A stretch of 64,000 nt of DNA. Origin: Symploca sp. SIO1C2. Its GTDB lineage: Bacteria; Cyanobacteriota; Cyanobacteriia; Cyanobacteriales; Coleofasciculaceae. The notes under the pieces were generated by a model. The model worked only from the letters and a program-made list of their open reading frames with translations, did not search any database and had not been told where the DNA came from. Shown piece by piece: positions 37,754 to 48,115 of the stretch. The stretch spans positions 50,186-114,185 of the forward strand of contig JAAHFP010000020.1 of assembly GCA_010672925.1 (NCBI GenBank), given 5' to 3'. How positions within the stretch are numbered: the stretch's first letter is position 1; each line of letters starts with the position of its first letter. A program made the translations under genes and the position numbers.

Positions 37754-38243
37754 AGATATATACTCCTGGAAACACTTACATTAACTACAACGTGATGACA
37801 CCACTTTCTGGAACATGAATGATCAAATTTAGTATCTAATGCTCACTTTGTAATACCTATATTATGGCAATAATATTCCTAATAGGTGTATTTTTAGCAC
37901 AAATACTAGTTATATAAATGATAGATGTTTTATTAAGTTATAATTGCCAATAGCAATGTGTATGACGCGACAAAAGCTTTTTATTAATTTTAATTATACC
38001 TTTGATTAAAAAGTATTTTGAAACATCTTTGATTAGCCCAAGGCTAACATTGGGAAAATTTACTGTCAACTAATGATAAAAAGCTATATTTCTCCCTCAA
38101 CCTCCCACACATTTTTAACCGAGCAGTCTTGTCTGATGGGAGCTGCCACAGCTGTAGGGAGCTTTTAATCATCACTGAGTCTCCCCAATTACCAACGATG
38201 GCTTAAGATCATACAGGTGAATTACTTGAATTATTTGTTGGAC

Positions 38244-38492
38244 ATGATCAAACTGAGATTAAAGCGATACGGCAAAAAGCGTGAAGTTAGCTACCGGATT
38301 GTAGCGATCAACAGTAGTGCTCGCCGTGACGGTCGTCCCCTAGAAGAACTGGGCTTCTACAATCCTAGAAGTAACGAAACTAGGCTGGATGTCCCAGCAA
38401 TTGTCAAATGGCTCAAAAGTGGCGCTCAGCCTACTGACACAGTACGCAGTATCCTGCATAAAGCCAATGTTTTTGAACAAATCAATGCCTAA
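38244..38492 (+). CDS. rpsP: 30S ribosomal protein S16
   Basis: [41 protein letters not shown]. Confidence 0.97.
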   Translation: MIKLRLKRYGKKREVSYRIVAINSSARRDGRPLEELGFYNPRSNETRLDVPAIVKWLKSGAQPTDTVRSILHKANVFEQINA

Positions 38493-38889
38493 CACCCAAT
38501 CTACCTCTACTGAGGAGGTTAGCCCTAATTATGTCGGTCTCGTCAGATTTTTGGTAGAACCATTTCTGGAGTCATCAACATCCTTAAGCATAGATTGTGA
38601 GAAGTCCAGCAAGGCGAGGGTTTGGATTAGACTAGCTTTTGAAGGAGAGGACAAAGGACGAGTATTTGGTCGAGGTGGTCGCAATATTCAGGCGATTCGC
38701 ACGGTAATCAAAGCAGTGGCTCAAGCAGCTGGTCAATCTGTCCATCTGGATATCTACGATGATTCTGACGGTGCACACCCCAAAGAAAATAGTAAAGAGA
38801 AAAACTTTGGTGGTAGAGTTGATGTCAAAAGAAGAGTTCGTCCCCGACCATCGCTCCCCAAGCCAGCTCCTAAACTACGCTCTCAGTAG
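38485..38889 (+). CDS. khpA: KH-domain RNA-binding protein
   Basis: [24 protein letters not shown] GxxG; start overlaps rpsP stop. Confidence 0.88.
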   Translation: MPNTQSTSTEEVSPNYVGLVRFLVEPFLESSTSLSIDCEKSSKARVWIRLAFEGEDKGRVFGRGGRNIQAIRTVIKAVAQAAGQSVHLDIYDDSDGAHPKENSKEKNFGGRVDVKRRVRPRPSLPKPAPKLRSQ

Positions 38890-38974
38890 AGCTTTGCTAC
38901 ATGTCAGTGGTTAGTAGGTTGTCCAATTACGGTCACTCATCGTCCCTAACCACTGACGATTGACTAGAAACATA

Positions 38975-39931
38975 ATGAATGAAGCATCTAAGACAATTCA
39001 GCTGCCTAGTAACGAAAGCGCGATCGCCTTAGCTGGTAGTCGGGAAGAAAATATCAAAACCTTATCGCGGCAAACTGGCGCAACTTTGGTGATACGAGGT
39101 CAAGAACTACTAATTTCTGGAACTCCAAAACAACTTGAACGAGTCCAGGCACTAGTATCCGCACTAAAACCCTTTTGGGTCGAAGGTAAGATGGTTACGA
39201 GAGTAGATATCCTCACTGCCTGCCATGCCTTAGACAGTCACAGACCAGATGAGTTAAAAGACTTACAAAAAAATGTTTTAGCTTGTACTAGGCGGGGGGA
39301 AGAGATTCGTGCCAAAACCTTCCGACAGCAACAATACATCAAAGCAATTCTTTCCCACGATCTTACCTTTTGCACGGGGCCAGCAGGTACTGGTAAAACT
39401 TTTCTAGCAGTAGTCCTAGCAGCACAGGCGCTTTTAGCCAATGAATATGAACGATTGATTCTCACTAGACCCGCAGTAGAAGCGGGGGAAAAACTAGGCT
39501 TCCTCCCTGGAGACTTGCAGCAGAAGGTCAATCCTTTTCTGCGACCTCTTTACGACGCTTTGTATGAGCTGATTGACCCCGAAAAAATTGCTAGTTTGAT
39601 GGAACGAGGCATTATTGAAGTTGCGCCTCTAGCATATATGCGAGGAAGAACCCTCAGAAATGCCTTTGTGATTGTTGATGAGGCTCAAAATACCACTCCA
39701 GCTCAAATGAAAATGGTGCTAACGCGCCTTGGCTTCCACTCTCGTATGGTAGTTACAGGGGACATTACTCAAACAGATTTACCTGAGCACCAACGCTCTG
39801 GTTTAGAAGTTACTCTGAAAATCCTGCAATCTGTGGAAGGGATTGCCTTGTGTCATCTTACTCAGAATGATGTCATCCGCAATCCTCTGGTTCAGAGAAT
39901 TATTGCTGCTTATGAAAAATCTGGGAAATAG
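38975..39931 (+). CDS. PhoH family protein
   Basis: FCTGPAGTGKTFLAVVLAAQALL, LTRPAVEAGEKLGFLPGDLQQKVNPFLRPLYDAL. Confidence 0.95.
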   Translation: MNEASKTIQLPSNESAIALAGSREENIKTLSRQTGATLVIRGQELLISGTPKQLERVQALVSALKPFWVEGKMVTRVDILTACHALDSHRPDELKDLQKNVLACTRRGEEIRAKTFRQQQYIKAILSHDLTFCTGPAGTGKTFLAVVLAAQALLANEYERLILTRPAVEAGEKLGFLPGDLQQKVNPFLRPLYDALYELIDPEKIASLMERGIIEVAPLAYMRGRTLRNAFVIVDEAQNTTPAQMKMVLTRLGFHSRMVVTGDITQTDLPEHQRSGLEVTLKILQSVEGIALCHLTQNDVIRNPLVQRIIAAYEKSGK

Positions 39932-40016
39932 ATGTCGTGGACTGACACATCTAAAAACGTGGGTTAGGTCTTGTTGCCTCGACCCAACCTACGCTTGTTC
40001 GACCACTTTAGCTGGG

Positions 40017-40604
40017 TCACGACACTACCTTCTGAGAAAAATGCTTTTCCATCAGCGTCGGCACTTGTTTAGGGTCAACATGTAGGTAACGGGATTTATC
40101 TGGCATAAAGACTACACAAGGACCTTTCTTGCACTGCTTCATGCAACCAGTACCTTTGATAGTGACCTGGTTTTCCCAACCGCGATCTCGCAGATATTCT
40201 GTTACTGATTGGCTAACTTTGCGACCCCCCCGCTTGCGGCAGGAAGATTTTTGGCAAACCATAACACAAGCTTTAGTTTTAGGTTTAGGCGCAGCAGTTT
40301 TTGGTGAAGATACCTTCTTTGGCTGAACAGGAGCCATTGATTGAAGCTGATGAGCCTTCAGCTTAAGTTTACCGGTTTTCCTTTTGTACTTCTGTTTACC
40401 AGAAATTTGTACCCAGTCTCCAGGTTCTAAAACCTCGACTACGGAGCCACGCAGCTTTTTTAAGAGTTTGATATTGCGTTCTCCGTCTGATGTTGCCACT
40501 AGTATGCGCTTCGGTTGTTTCCCAAAGTCACCGACAAAGCCAACAAACCGTCCTTCTAGACTGAACTTTGACTTTATTGTGTTTTTTTGCTTAACCACGC
40601 CCAA
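40017..40604 (-). CDS. Thioredoxin-like [2Fe-2S] ferredoxin domain protein with basic N-terminal region
   Basis: CVMVCQKSSCRKRGGRKV...GTGCMKQCKKGPCVVFMPD. Confidence 0.85.
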   Translation of the reverse strand: MGVVKQKNTIKSKFSLEGRFVGFVGDFGKQPKRILVATSDGERNIKLLKKLRGSVVEVLEPGDWVQISGKQKYKRKTGKLKLKAHQLQSMAPVQPKKVSSPKTAAPKPKTKACVMVCQKSSCRKRGGRKVSQSVTEYLRDRGWENQVTIKGTGCMKQCKKGPCVVFMPDKSRYLHVDPKQVPTLMEKHFSQKVVS

Positions 40605-40662
40605 ATTGTCAATCTACATGTTTTAAGGATAACCTTAATTGAGAAATAATCTCATTCCTGCA

Positions 40663-41811
40663 ATGACCACTTCCCAGCCTCAGTCTGGATATACCTTACC
40701 CGTATTTGCCTGTGCCGCTGCAGTTGCTGCCCTTCATTGGTTACGTCGACCCCAAGCAGTGGCAACAGTATCAGTAGATTTAATTCAACCTCCAGAAACA
40801 GCAACAATTACTATTGAACAGGTAGCGGGTATTCGGGAAGGTATGGCGCTAGGGGTGACTCGCTCCCAACCTGGTGATAATCTTGACCTTACTCGCCACA
40901 CTCCTATTTGGTCATTAGTAGAATGGGCACAGCCCAACCAAATTGAGCAGGTAAAGTTAATCGGTGGTGAAGGTATTGGACGACAGTTGTCTGCTGATGG
41001 CAAAGCAGCAATTTATGCTTATGCTGAACAATTGTTGCACAATAATCTGAAGCGCCTGCTAGCACCAACAGAAAAAATTCAGGTGAGGATAATTCTGCCA
41101 GAAGGACGCCTACTAGCACAACGTACTTCCAATGAGGCTTTCGGTGTAGTAGAAGGACTGTCTTTGCTGGGAACTACCGGTATTGCCCAACCCTTGAGCG
41201 CTCCTGGACAATTGGCATCTTATCGAGAAGAACTACAACTAAAGGCTAGCAAATTAGCTCAAGCTAGAGAATCCTCTCACATTTCTACCTTAGTATTCTG
41301 TGTGGGGGAAAACGGTTTAGATATAGCACAGAGAATGGGTATTAACCCAGAACAGTTGGTGAAAACAGCCAATTGGCTAGGCCCTCTGCTAGTAACAGCG
41401 GGATTGCAGCAAGTACCGGCAATTTTACTGTTTGGCTATCACGGTAAACTCATTAAACTGGCAGGGGGGATTTTTCATACTCACCACCATCTCGCTGATG
41501 GTAGATTAGAAATTCTGACGGCTCACTGTGCTCAGCAGGGTTTACCAACGGCGGCACTAAGGGAAGTTTTTGCTAGCTCAACAGCAGAAGCAGCGCTGCA
41601 ATATCTCCAAAAATTAGACAAGAGTGATGGCAGTAACTGGGTAGAACAAGTTTACGGTGCGATCGCTTCTACTATTGACCGACGTTGCCAAGATTATATT
41701 CGCAAGCATAGTGAGCAGGAAGTGGATGTTGGCTGTGTACTGTTTAATCGCGATCGCCAAATTATAGTTACCAGCAAAATCGGTGAGACGTTGCTTTCCC
41801 AATTATGCTAA
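40663..41811 (+). CDS. cbiD: Cobalt-precorrin-5B (C1)-methyltransferase
   Basis: YTLPVFACAAAVAALHWLR, LGTTGIAQPLSAPGQLASYREEL. Confidence 0.88.
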   Translation: MTTSQPQSGYTLPVFACAAAVAALHWLRRPQAVATVSVDLIQPPETATITIEQVAGIREGMALGVTRSQPGDNLDLTRHTPIWSLVEWAQPNQIEQVKLIGGEGIGRQLSADGKAAIYAYAEQLLHNNLKRLLAPTEKIQVRIILPEGRLLAQRTSNEAFGVVEGLSLLGTTGIAQPLSAPGQLASYREELQLKASKLAQARESSHISTLVFCVGENGLDIAQRMGINPEQLVKTANWLGPLLVTAGLQQVPAILLFGYHGKLIKLAGGIFHTHHHLADGRLEILTAHCAQQGLPTAALREVFASSTAEAALQYLQKLDKSDGSNWVEQVYGAIASTIDRRCQDYIRKHSEQEVDVGCVLFNRDRQIIVTSKIGETLLSQLC

Positions 41812-41946
41812 CTTTGAATGAATATCTACAAGTCTAATTTGTAAGAAACCAAAGAGTCTCAACCTCAATCTATTCTCTTCAATATATTCTCACTGCTCAG
41901 GTACTTGCCTTGAGCAGTGAACTTTTTCCCAACTCACCTAATTGCC

Positions 41947-43590
41947 ATGACGGATACATCAGTTACTCTACCAACAGAACCCGCATCTCAAAATCTAGAG
42001 ACTTTATCGACAACTTCCGTACCAGAGCAACTTGTGCGCCAGATGATTGTCATTTTGGACTTTGGCTCTCAATATTCTGAGCTGATTGCCCGTCGTATCC
42101 GTGAGACTCAAGTTTATTCGGAAGTGCTTTCCTATCGCACCACTGCTCAACAATTGCAACAGCTTAATCCCCAGGGAATTATTCTCTCCGGTGGTCCAAA
42201 CTCTGTCTATGATGAGGGTGCGCCTCTCTGTGATCCAGAAATTTGGCATCTCGGCATACCGATCTTGGGAGTGTGTTATGGTATGCAGTTGATGGTACAG
42301 CAACTTGGTGGAGAGGTGACGCGAGCGAAACGAGCTGAATATGGTAAAGCAGCTCTATATATTGATGATCCCACTGATTTACTGACCAATGTTGAAGAAG
42401 GATCAACCATGTGGATGAGTCATGGAGACTCTTGTCAGAATTTGCCACCGGAGTTTGAAACCCTAGCCCATACCGAGAATACCCCCTGTGCTGCGATCGC
42501 GCACCATGAAAAGAAGCTGTATGGTGTACAATTCCATCCTGAAGTAGTCCATTCTGTTGACGGTCTTGCCCTAATCCGCAACTTTGTTTACCATGTCTGT
42601 GATTGTGAGCCCACCTGGACAACTGCTGCTTTTGTTGAAGAAACAATTCGGGAAATTCGCGCCAAGGTGGGAGAAAAACGAGTACTGCTAGCTCTTTCTG
42701 GTGGGGTTGATTCTTCTACCCTAGCCTTCTTACTCCATGAGGCAATTGGTGATCAACTAACTTGCATGTTTATTGACCAAGGTTTCATGCGGAAAGGAGA
42801 ACCAGAGCGCTTGATGAAACTCTTTGGAGAAGAATTTCACATTCCAGTGGAATATGTCAATGCTCGGGAACGCTTTCTGACTCGGCTTGAGGGTATTCTT
42901 GATCCAGAAGAAAAGCGTCGCCGCATCGGTCACGAATTTATTCGCGTCTTTGAAGAAGAGTCAAAACGCCTTGGACCTTTTGATTATCTTGCCCAAGGTA
43001 CCCTCTATCCTGATGTTATTGAGTCGGCTGACACCAATGTTGATCCCAAAACCGGGGAGCGAGTGGCAGTAAAAATCAAGAGTCATCACAATGTTGGCGG
43101 CTTACCGAAAGACCTCTGCTTCAAACTTGTTGAACCATTACGCAAACTCTTCAAAGATGAAGTACGTAAAGTGGGTCGTTCTATTGGTTTACCTGAGGAA
43201 ATTGTACGACGACACCCCTTTCCCGGACCAGGGTTAGCGATTCGGATCATTGGAGAAGTAACAGCTGAGCGACTCAATATTTTGCGGGATGCAGATTTAG
43301 TAGTCCGCCAGGAAATTAATCGGCAGGGAATATATCATGACCTTTGGCAAGCTTTTGCAGTGTTGCTGCCGGTAAGGAGTGTTGGTGTTATGGGGGATCA
43401 ACGAACTTACGCTCACCCAATTGTTTTACGCTTTGTTTCCAGTGAAGATGGTATGACCGCAGATTGGTCTCGTGTTCCTTATGATTTATTGGAAACAATT
43501 TCTAACCGGATTGTCAACGAAGTTAAGGGAGTAAATCGGGTGGTTTATGACATTACTTCTAAACCCCCCGGTACAATTGAGTGGGAGTAA
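41947..43590 (+). CDS. guaA: GMP synthase (glutamine-hydrolysing)
   Basis: [36 protein letters not shown]-terminal KPPGTIEWE. Confidence 0.97.
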   Translation: MTDTSVTLPTEPASQNLETLSTTSVPEQLVRQMIVILDFGSQYSELIARRIRETQVYSEVLSYRTTAQQLQQLNPQGIILSGGPNSVYDEGAPLCDPEIWHLGIPILGVCYGMQLMVQQLGGEVTRAKRAEYGKAALYIDDPTDLLTNVEEGSTMWMSHGDSCQNLPPEFETLAHTENTPCAAIAHHEKKLYGVQFHPEVVHSVDGLALIRNFVYHVCDCEPTWTTAAFVEETIREIRAKVGEKRVLLALSGGVDSSTLAFLLHEAIGDQLTCMFIDQGFMRKGEPERLMKLFGEEFHIPVEYVNARERFLTRLEGILDPEEKRRRIGHEFIRVFEEESKRLGPFDYLAQGTLYPDVIESADTNVDPKTGERVAVKIKSHHNVGGLPKDLCFKLVEPLRKLFKDEVRKVGRSIGLPEEIVRRHPFPGPGLAIRIIGEVTAERLNILRDADLVVRQEINRQGIYHDLWQAFAVLLPVRSVGVMGDQRTYAHPIVLRFVSSEDGMTADWSRVPYDLLETISNRIVNEVKGVNRVVYDITSKPPGTIEWE

Positions 43591-43719
43591 TAAGGGTTTG
43601 CTTTAGAAGGCAGGAGGCAGGAGGCAGGAGGCAGGAGGAACAAGAGTTTTCTCCAACACCTACCACCTACCACCTACCACTTATCCGAACCAATTATTAC
43701 TTATTCTCCCAAGCCCTAC

Positions 43720-44130
43720 TTATTGCGTGACAGGTATGCCATTCAAGGTAATAAAGGGGTCACGATCACAAAGACTAATGTCAGCTTGCCAACGGGAGGG
43801 AAAATCTGGGTCGATAAAGGTGATTTCAAATTTGCCCCAATAGTGAGTTGGTCTCCCATTAGCTCCCTCCCTGTAAGTATCACAACGCACTGATGAAGAC
43901 TTTTGTACCCAATAGCCGGTGTAGGAACCTCTGTCCGTGTACACTCCTGCTAAACCATCGATAAAGATTACTCCATCTTTACCGTAGTGCCAGATAGCGG
44001 TGTTGTTGCGGTCTTCATGATATATCACATTGTACTCTTCGGTTGTCCAAACCTCATCCGCTAGAACTTGCTGGGATGTAACCGTGCAAGTCAACAAAGC
44101 TAAGGTTACAAGGAAATAATTCTTTTTCAT
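43720..44130 (-). CDS. Hypothetical secreted protein
   Basis: 136 aa with signal peptide MKKNYFLVTLALLTCTVTSQQVLA. Confidence 0.6.
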   Translation of the reverse strand: MKKNYFLVTLALLTCTVTSQQVLADEVWTTEEYNVIYHEDRNNTAIWHYGKDGVIFIDGLAGVYTDRGSYTGYWVQKSSSVRCDTYREGANGRPTHYWGKFEITFIDPDFPSRWQADISLCDRDPFITLNGIPVTQ

Positions 44131-44179
44131 GGTTCAGTAACTTGGTATAACTGAGATTTTGCACGCTTGTCGTTGGGTA

Positions 44180-44992
44180 TTATCGTCGCCAAGCATACAG
44201 ATTGAACAGATTAGAACCATTTAGCATAGCTTCCTGTTCAACTTTAATTTCACTAAAACCTTGTTCCTTGAGTAAGGCCGTAATTTTTTGTAGTCGATCC
44301 TCAATATTGTGAACTTCTACAACAATTTGTTTGAGCTTTGGCCAATCCTGAGCTTCGATGCCTAAAAGTACATCCAACTCACTTTTCTCTACATCTATCT
44401 TAAGCAAATCAATTTGTTCAATCTTATGTTCTCTTATAATCTCTGAGATAGTTCTTAATTGACAAGTAACCGACTCAATTTGAAAAGCTCTTTGTAATTT
44501 ATTGGTGATGAGTAGTGAGCGCAGGAAAGATGGTGCCCAACGCAGCCAACGAAAGGATTTAGGTGCATATTTAATATTGCGAATCATAGCCCCTTGCAGT
44601 TGCTGTTGTAGCTCCGATAAATCTTCTGGATATGCAGTAGATAACATGGTGGCATTGGGATGATAAGCGAATGCTACACTTTTAGATTCTTTAAAAAGTC
44701 CACAGGGAAAGACTTTAATTTTCTCTGAATCAAAACGTTGAGCGTTAGCCTGTAGTACATTAAAAATGGTGGGGATAGGTTCAAAAGCGTAAATATTCAC
44801 ATCTTTCTGACACTTTTGATATGTCCATAAGGCAAACAAACCAATGTTAGCTCCTACATCAAATACTGTATCTCCTTGATGCAGTTCGATTCCATATTTA
44901 ACGTAGTCTTGAATCTGTTCGTAAAGAACAGGTACTTCTTCTTCCTGTAGGCAAAATATTTCCATTCCATTGGGAAGTTTAATTTCTGGCAT
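44180..44992 (-). CDS. FkbM family methyltransferase
   Basis: DTVFDVGANIGLFALW, YAFEPIPTIFNVLQANA, DLLKIDVEKSELDVL. Confidence 0.88.
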   Translation of the reverse strand: MPEIKLPNGMEIFCLQEEEVPVLYEQIQDYVKYGIELHQGDTVFDVGANIGLFALWTYQKCQKDVNIYAFEPIPTIFNVLQANAQRFDSEKIKVFPCGLFKESKSVAFAYHPNATMLSTAYPEDLSELQQQLQGAMIRNIKYAPKSFRWLRWAPSFLRSLLITNKLQRAFQIESVTCQLRTISEIIREHKIEQIDLLKIDVEKSELDVLLGIEAQDWPKLKQIVVEVHNIEDRLQKITALLKEQGFSEIKVEQEAMLNGSNLFNLYAWRR

Positions 44993-44995
44993 TGT

Positions 44996-45076
44996 AGGTA
45001 GTAGGTGGCAGGTGTTAGGTGGTAGGTGGTAGGTGGTAGGTTATAGGTGGTAGGTGGTAGGTGGTAGGTAGTAGGT
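44996..45076. repeat. Heptanucleotide tandem repeat (GGTAGGT)n
   Basis: Direct reading. Confidence 0.9.
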
Positions 45077-45120
45077 AAGGTTTGAGGTCTTAGGGAATTT
45101 TCCTATTTACTTACAGCAAT

Positions 45121-46410
45121 TTACTCGATAGTGGTGAGAGAAGGAACCGGTTTTCCTGTAGCAATAACCTGTTCAATAATATCAGCTGCTCGCTTCACTC
45201 CCCCGGCTCTACTAATCGCCTCTTGTAGCCTCAAAGCATTCTTTCTGTAGGAATCTTCCGTCAGTACCTGCTTAATCGCACCTCGAAGCCTAGAAACACT
45301 TAAACCTTTCAGAGTTAAAACCTCTCCTGTACCTGTCCAAGCTATCCTCGCTGCGACTCCTGGCTGATCATTAGTAATGGGAATAGCTACCATCGGTACT
45401 CCATTACTCAAAGATTCTAGGGTAGTATTCATTCCTGCGTGAGTAATGGTAAGAGTTGCTTTTTGTAGTAGTTCTAATTGCGGTGCATAGCCCACAACTA
45501 AGGTATTTCCCGGTAATTCTGGCAATGATTCTGGAGCAGCACCACCACCTAAAGCAATGACTAATTGAGCATCTAAACCTAGGCAAGCTTCAGCAATCAT
45601 TTCAAAAATCCATAGCAGGCGATTTTGTAAAGTCCCCAGAGAAGCATAAATCAGTGGCTGTCCAGTTAACTTTTCATAAGGGAAAGGTGCAGGTTCTCGA
45701 CTGATGGGATTACTGTAGGGACCAGTGAAATGGAAAGTTGATGGTAATTCTTTTCGGGGAAATTCAAACTCAGCAGGCTGCTGACTTAATTGAGCAAGTT
45801 GGGAATAGTTCTCATTGGGGTTGTTACTTCTCTCAGATAAGTTCCATTCCTGACGATAGGAATTGATCACTTCTCTAATAGATTTCCCAACACGAGTCAG
45901 CACTTCATAACCCAGTCGATTGCGTAGAAGTGCCCACCATGAAAGATTATAATTCCAAGTTGTGTTAAAAGGAGGAACAGTGATTTCCCGGTTGATCATT
46001 ATAGCACTGCATACACTTACGAAAGGAATATCTAAATATTCCGCTATAGTTCCTCCTGCTTGAGAAACTTGATCTACTAATAGTGCTTCTATCCCTACCA
46101 TTTTTATGACTTCCGGGGCATCCCGAAAACACGTTCGTGTTTCATCGGTAATCCACTGAAGGGTATACTGCAATGCCTCAAATCCGCTCATTTTACCCAG
46201 TTGGATAAATAAGTCTTTGGTTGCTCCCTTAGGAAAATCGGACTCACCGATTACCTGAAATTCTAACCCCGCTGCTACAGTCTTCTGTTGAGCATCTTCT
46301 ATTCCCACTACAGTGACACGATGACCCCGTTGTTTAAGTTCGTAGCCTAAAGTTGTCATCGGGTTGAGATGACCAGCAGCAGCAGGACAGATAATACCAA
46401 AATGAGTCAT
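45121..46410 (-). CDS. UDP-glucosyltransferase-like (MGT/zeaxanthin glucosyltransferase-type) protein
   Basis: GIICPAAAGHLNPMTTLGYELKQRGHRVTVV; YAPQLELLQKATLTITHAGMNTTLESLSNGVPMVAIPITNDQPGVAARI. Confidence 0.88.
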   Translation of the reverse strand: MTHFGIICPAAAGHLNPMTTLGYELKQRGHRVTVVGIEDAQQKTVAAGLEFQVIGESDFPKGATKDLFIQLGKMSGFEALQYTLQWITDETRTCFRDAPEVIKMVGIEALLVDQVSQAGGTIAEYLDIPFVSVCSAIMINREITVPPFNTTWNYNLSWWALLRNRLGYEVLTRVGKSIREVINSYRQEWNLSERSNNPNENYSQLAQLSQQPAEFEFPRKELPSTFHFTGPYSNPISREPAPFPYEKLTGQPLIYASLGTLQNRLLWIFEMIAEACLGLDAQLVIALGGGAAPESLPELPGNTLVVGYAPQLELLQKATLTITHAGMNTTLESLSNGVPMVAIPITNDQPGVAARIAWTGTGEVLTLKGLSVSRLRGAIKQVLTEDSYRKNALRLQEAISRAGGVKRAADIIEQVIATGKPVPSLTTIE

Positions 46411-46532
46411 AAAAAAAATCTCGCCTGTTCAGTTTTGTATAAATTTGTTCAGGAGCCAGAGAGTTGCCACACAAAACCAGTAGGATCAAAAATGGCTATC
46501 CTACTCAAATTATCACCTAGAGGAAATACTTC

Positions 46533-47129
46533 ATGGCTTATTTCTGGTTTAAAGCCTTTCACCTAATTGGCGTTGTTGTCTGGTTTGCTGGGTTGTTTTA
46601 CCTGGTGCGTCTTTTTGTTTATCACGCAGAAGCTTCCCAAGAGCCAGAACCTGCTCAAACAATTTTAAAAAATCAATATCAAATTATGGAAAAACGCCTT
46701 TATCACATCATTACCATGCCAGGAATGGTAGTGACTGTGGCAATGGCGATTGGTCTACTGAGCACTGAACCAGAAGTGTTAAAATCTGGCTGGATGCACA
46801 TTAAACTAGCTTTCGTAGTAGCTTTGCTAGCTTATCATTTTTACTGCGGTCGGCTGATGAAACAATTAGAAGCAGGAGAGTGTAACTGGAGTGGTCAACA
46901 GTTCCGTGCTCTCAATGAAGCACCTACTATCCTGCTATTAGTAATAGTGATGCTGGCAGTATTCAAGAATAGTTTTCCCACAGATATCAGTGCCTGGTTA
47001 GTTTTCGGTCTGATTATTGTGATGGCCGCATCGATTCAGCTTTATGCCAAAAAACGTAGGCTGGACAAAGAAAGACGCCTAGCAGCAGAAGCTCAAGCTG
47101 AACAAGAGATGACGGGACAATCTGCTTGA
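46533..47129 (+). CDS. hemJ: Protoporphyrinogen oxidase HemJ
   Basis: MAYFWFKAFHLIGVVVWFAGLFYLVRLFVYHAEA. Confidence 0.92.
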   Translation: MAYFWFKAFHLIGVVVWFAGLFYLVRLFVYHAEASQEPEPAQTILKNQYQIMEKRLYHIITMPGMVVTVAMAIGLLSTEPEVLKSGWMHIKLAFVVALLAYHFYCGRLMKQLEAGECNWSGQQFRALNEAPTILLLVIVMLAVFKNSFPTDISAWLVFGLIIVMAASIQLYAKKRRLDKERRLAAEAQAEQEMTGQSA

Positions 47130-47334
47130 GGTCATTAGCGATTGGCTGTGGCACAGTTAAAATGGTGGAATACGAAGTAGTGAGTAGTCAGTAATGAGTA
47201 ATGAGTAGATATAGATTTTTTCCCTATCTCCGCAGCTCCCTCAGCTCCCTCAGCTTTCTAATCATTTTAGGTGTGCCACGGCATTAAGTTAAATCTAAAA
47301 TCTAAAATCTAAAATCTATCAAACCACCACAATT

Positions 47335-48003
47335 ATGGTTCAAACTCCCATCACTCCTCAAACCTTATACCCCGACTCAGATGGTAAACCGATGGCTGAT
47401 AACACGGAGCAGTATAAATGGATTGTGATGCTAGTGGAGAACCTCAAGCGACTTTTGCAAGACCAAACTGCTTTTGTTGCAGGGGATTTGCTCTGGTATC
47501 CTATCAAGGTTGAGTCAGTTCCTGGAGAAGAAACCCAAAAAGTTCCCTGCCAAGCACCAGACGCCATGGTTGTTCTTGGTCGTCCTGATAATTATCGAGG
47601 TAGCTATCAACAATGGAAAGAGGACAATATTGCACCTCAAGTGGTGTTTGAGATTCTTTCCCCCAGCAATAGCCATCTGGAGATGGCGGAAAAACAACGG
47701 TTCTACCAAAAGTATGGTGTCCTAGAGATGTACTTTTATGACCCGAAAACCAAAAATTTCTGGGGATTTACTCGCTCAGAAGACAATTGGAATTTTGTGA
47801 CTGAACTCAATTTGCCTTGGATTTCTCCACTGCTGAAGATTTGCTTTGAGATGTTCGAGGATAGTTTAGAGGTATCCTATCCCAATGGAGAACCTTTTAA
47901 GACTTTGAGTGGGTTTGCTCAAGAAAGGGATCAAGCTCAAGAAGAACGCGATCGCTTGGCTGCTAAACTCAGGGAATTGGGTGTTGATCCAGATCAGTTA
48001 TAG
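47335..48003 (+). CDS. Uma2 family protein
   Basis: PDAMVVLGRPDNYRGSYQQWKEDNIAPQVVFEILSPSNSHLEMAEKQRFYQKYGVLEMYFYDP. Confidence 0.9.
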   Translation: MVQTPITPQTLYPDSDGKPMADNTEQYKWIVMLVENLKRLLQDQTAFVAGDLLWYPIKVESVPGEETQKVPCQAPDAMVVLGRPDNYRGSYQQWKEDNIAPQVVFEILSPSNSHLEMAEKQRFYQKYGVLEMYFYDPKTKNFWGFTRSEDNWNFVTELNLPWISPLLKICFEMFEDSLEVSYPNGEPFKTLSGFAQERDQAQEERDRLAAKLRELGVDPDQL

Positions 48004-48115
48004 CGTTTCTCATGATTGATTAAGTACAAAGTGTTTGGTTTTAGGGAATGGGGAATGGGGAATTGGGAGATGGAAACAGAGAGTATATTATTTAGGTGGG
48101 TATTTAGCCTAAAAC

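Noticed and set aside
40604-40663. Possible cobalamin riboswitch upstream of cbiD
   Set aside because: Only about 60 bp between the divergent genes; no B12-box-like sequence seen
42179-42646. 155-aa minus-strand ORF opposite guaA
   Set aside because: Overlaps strongly supported guaA; no recognisable protein features
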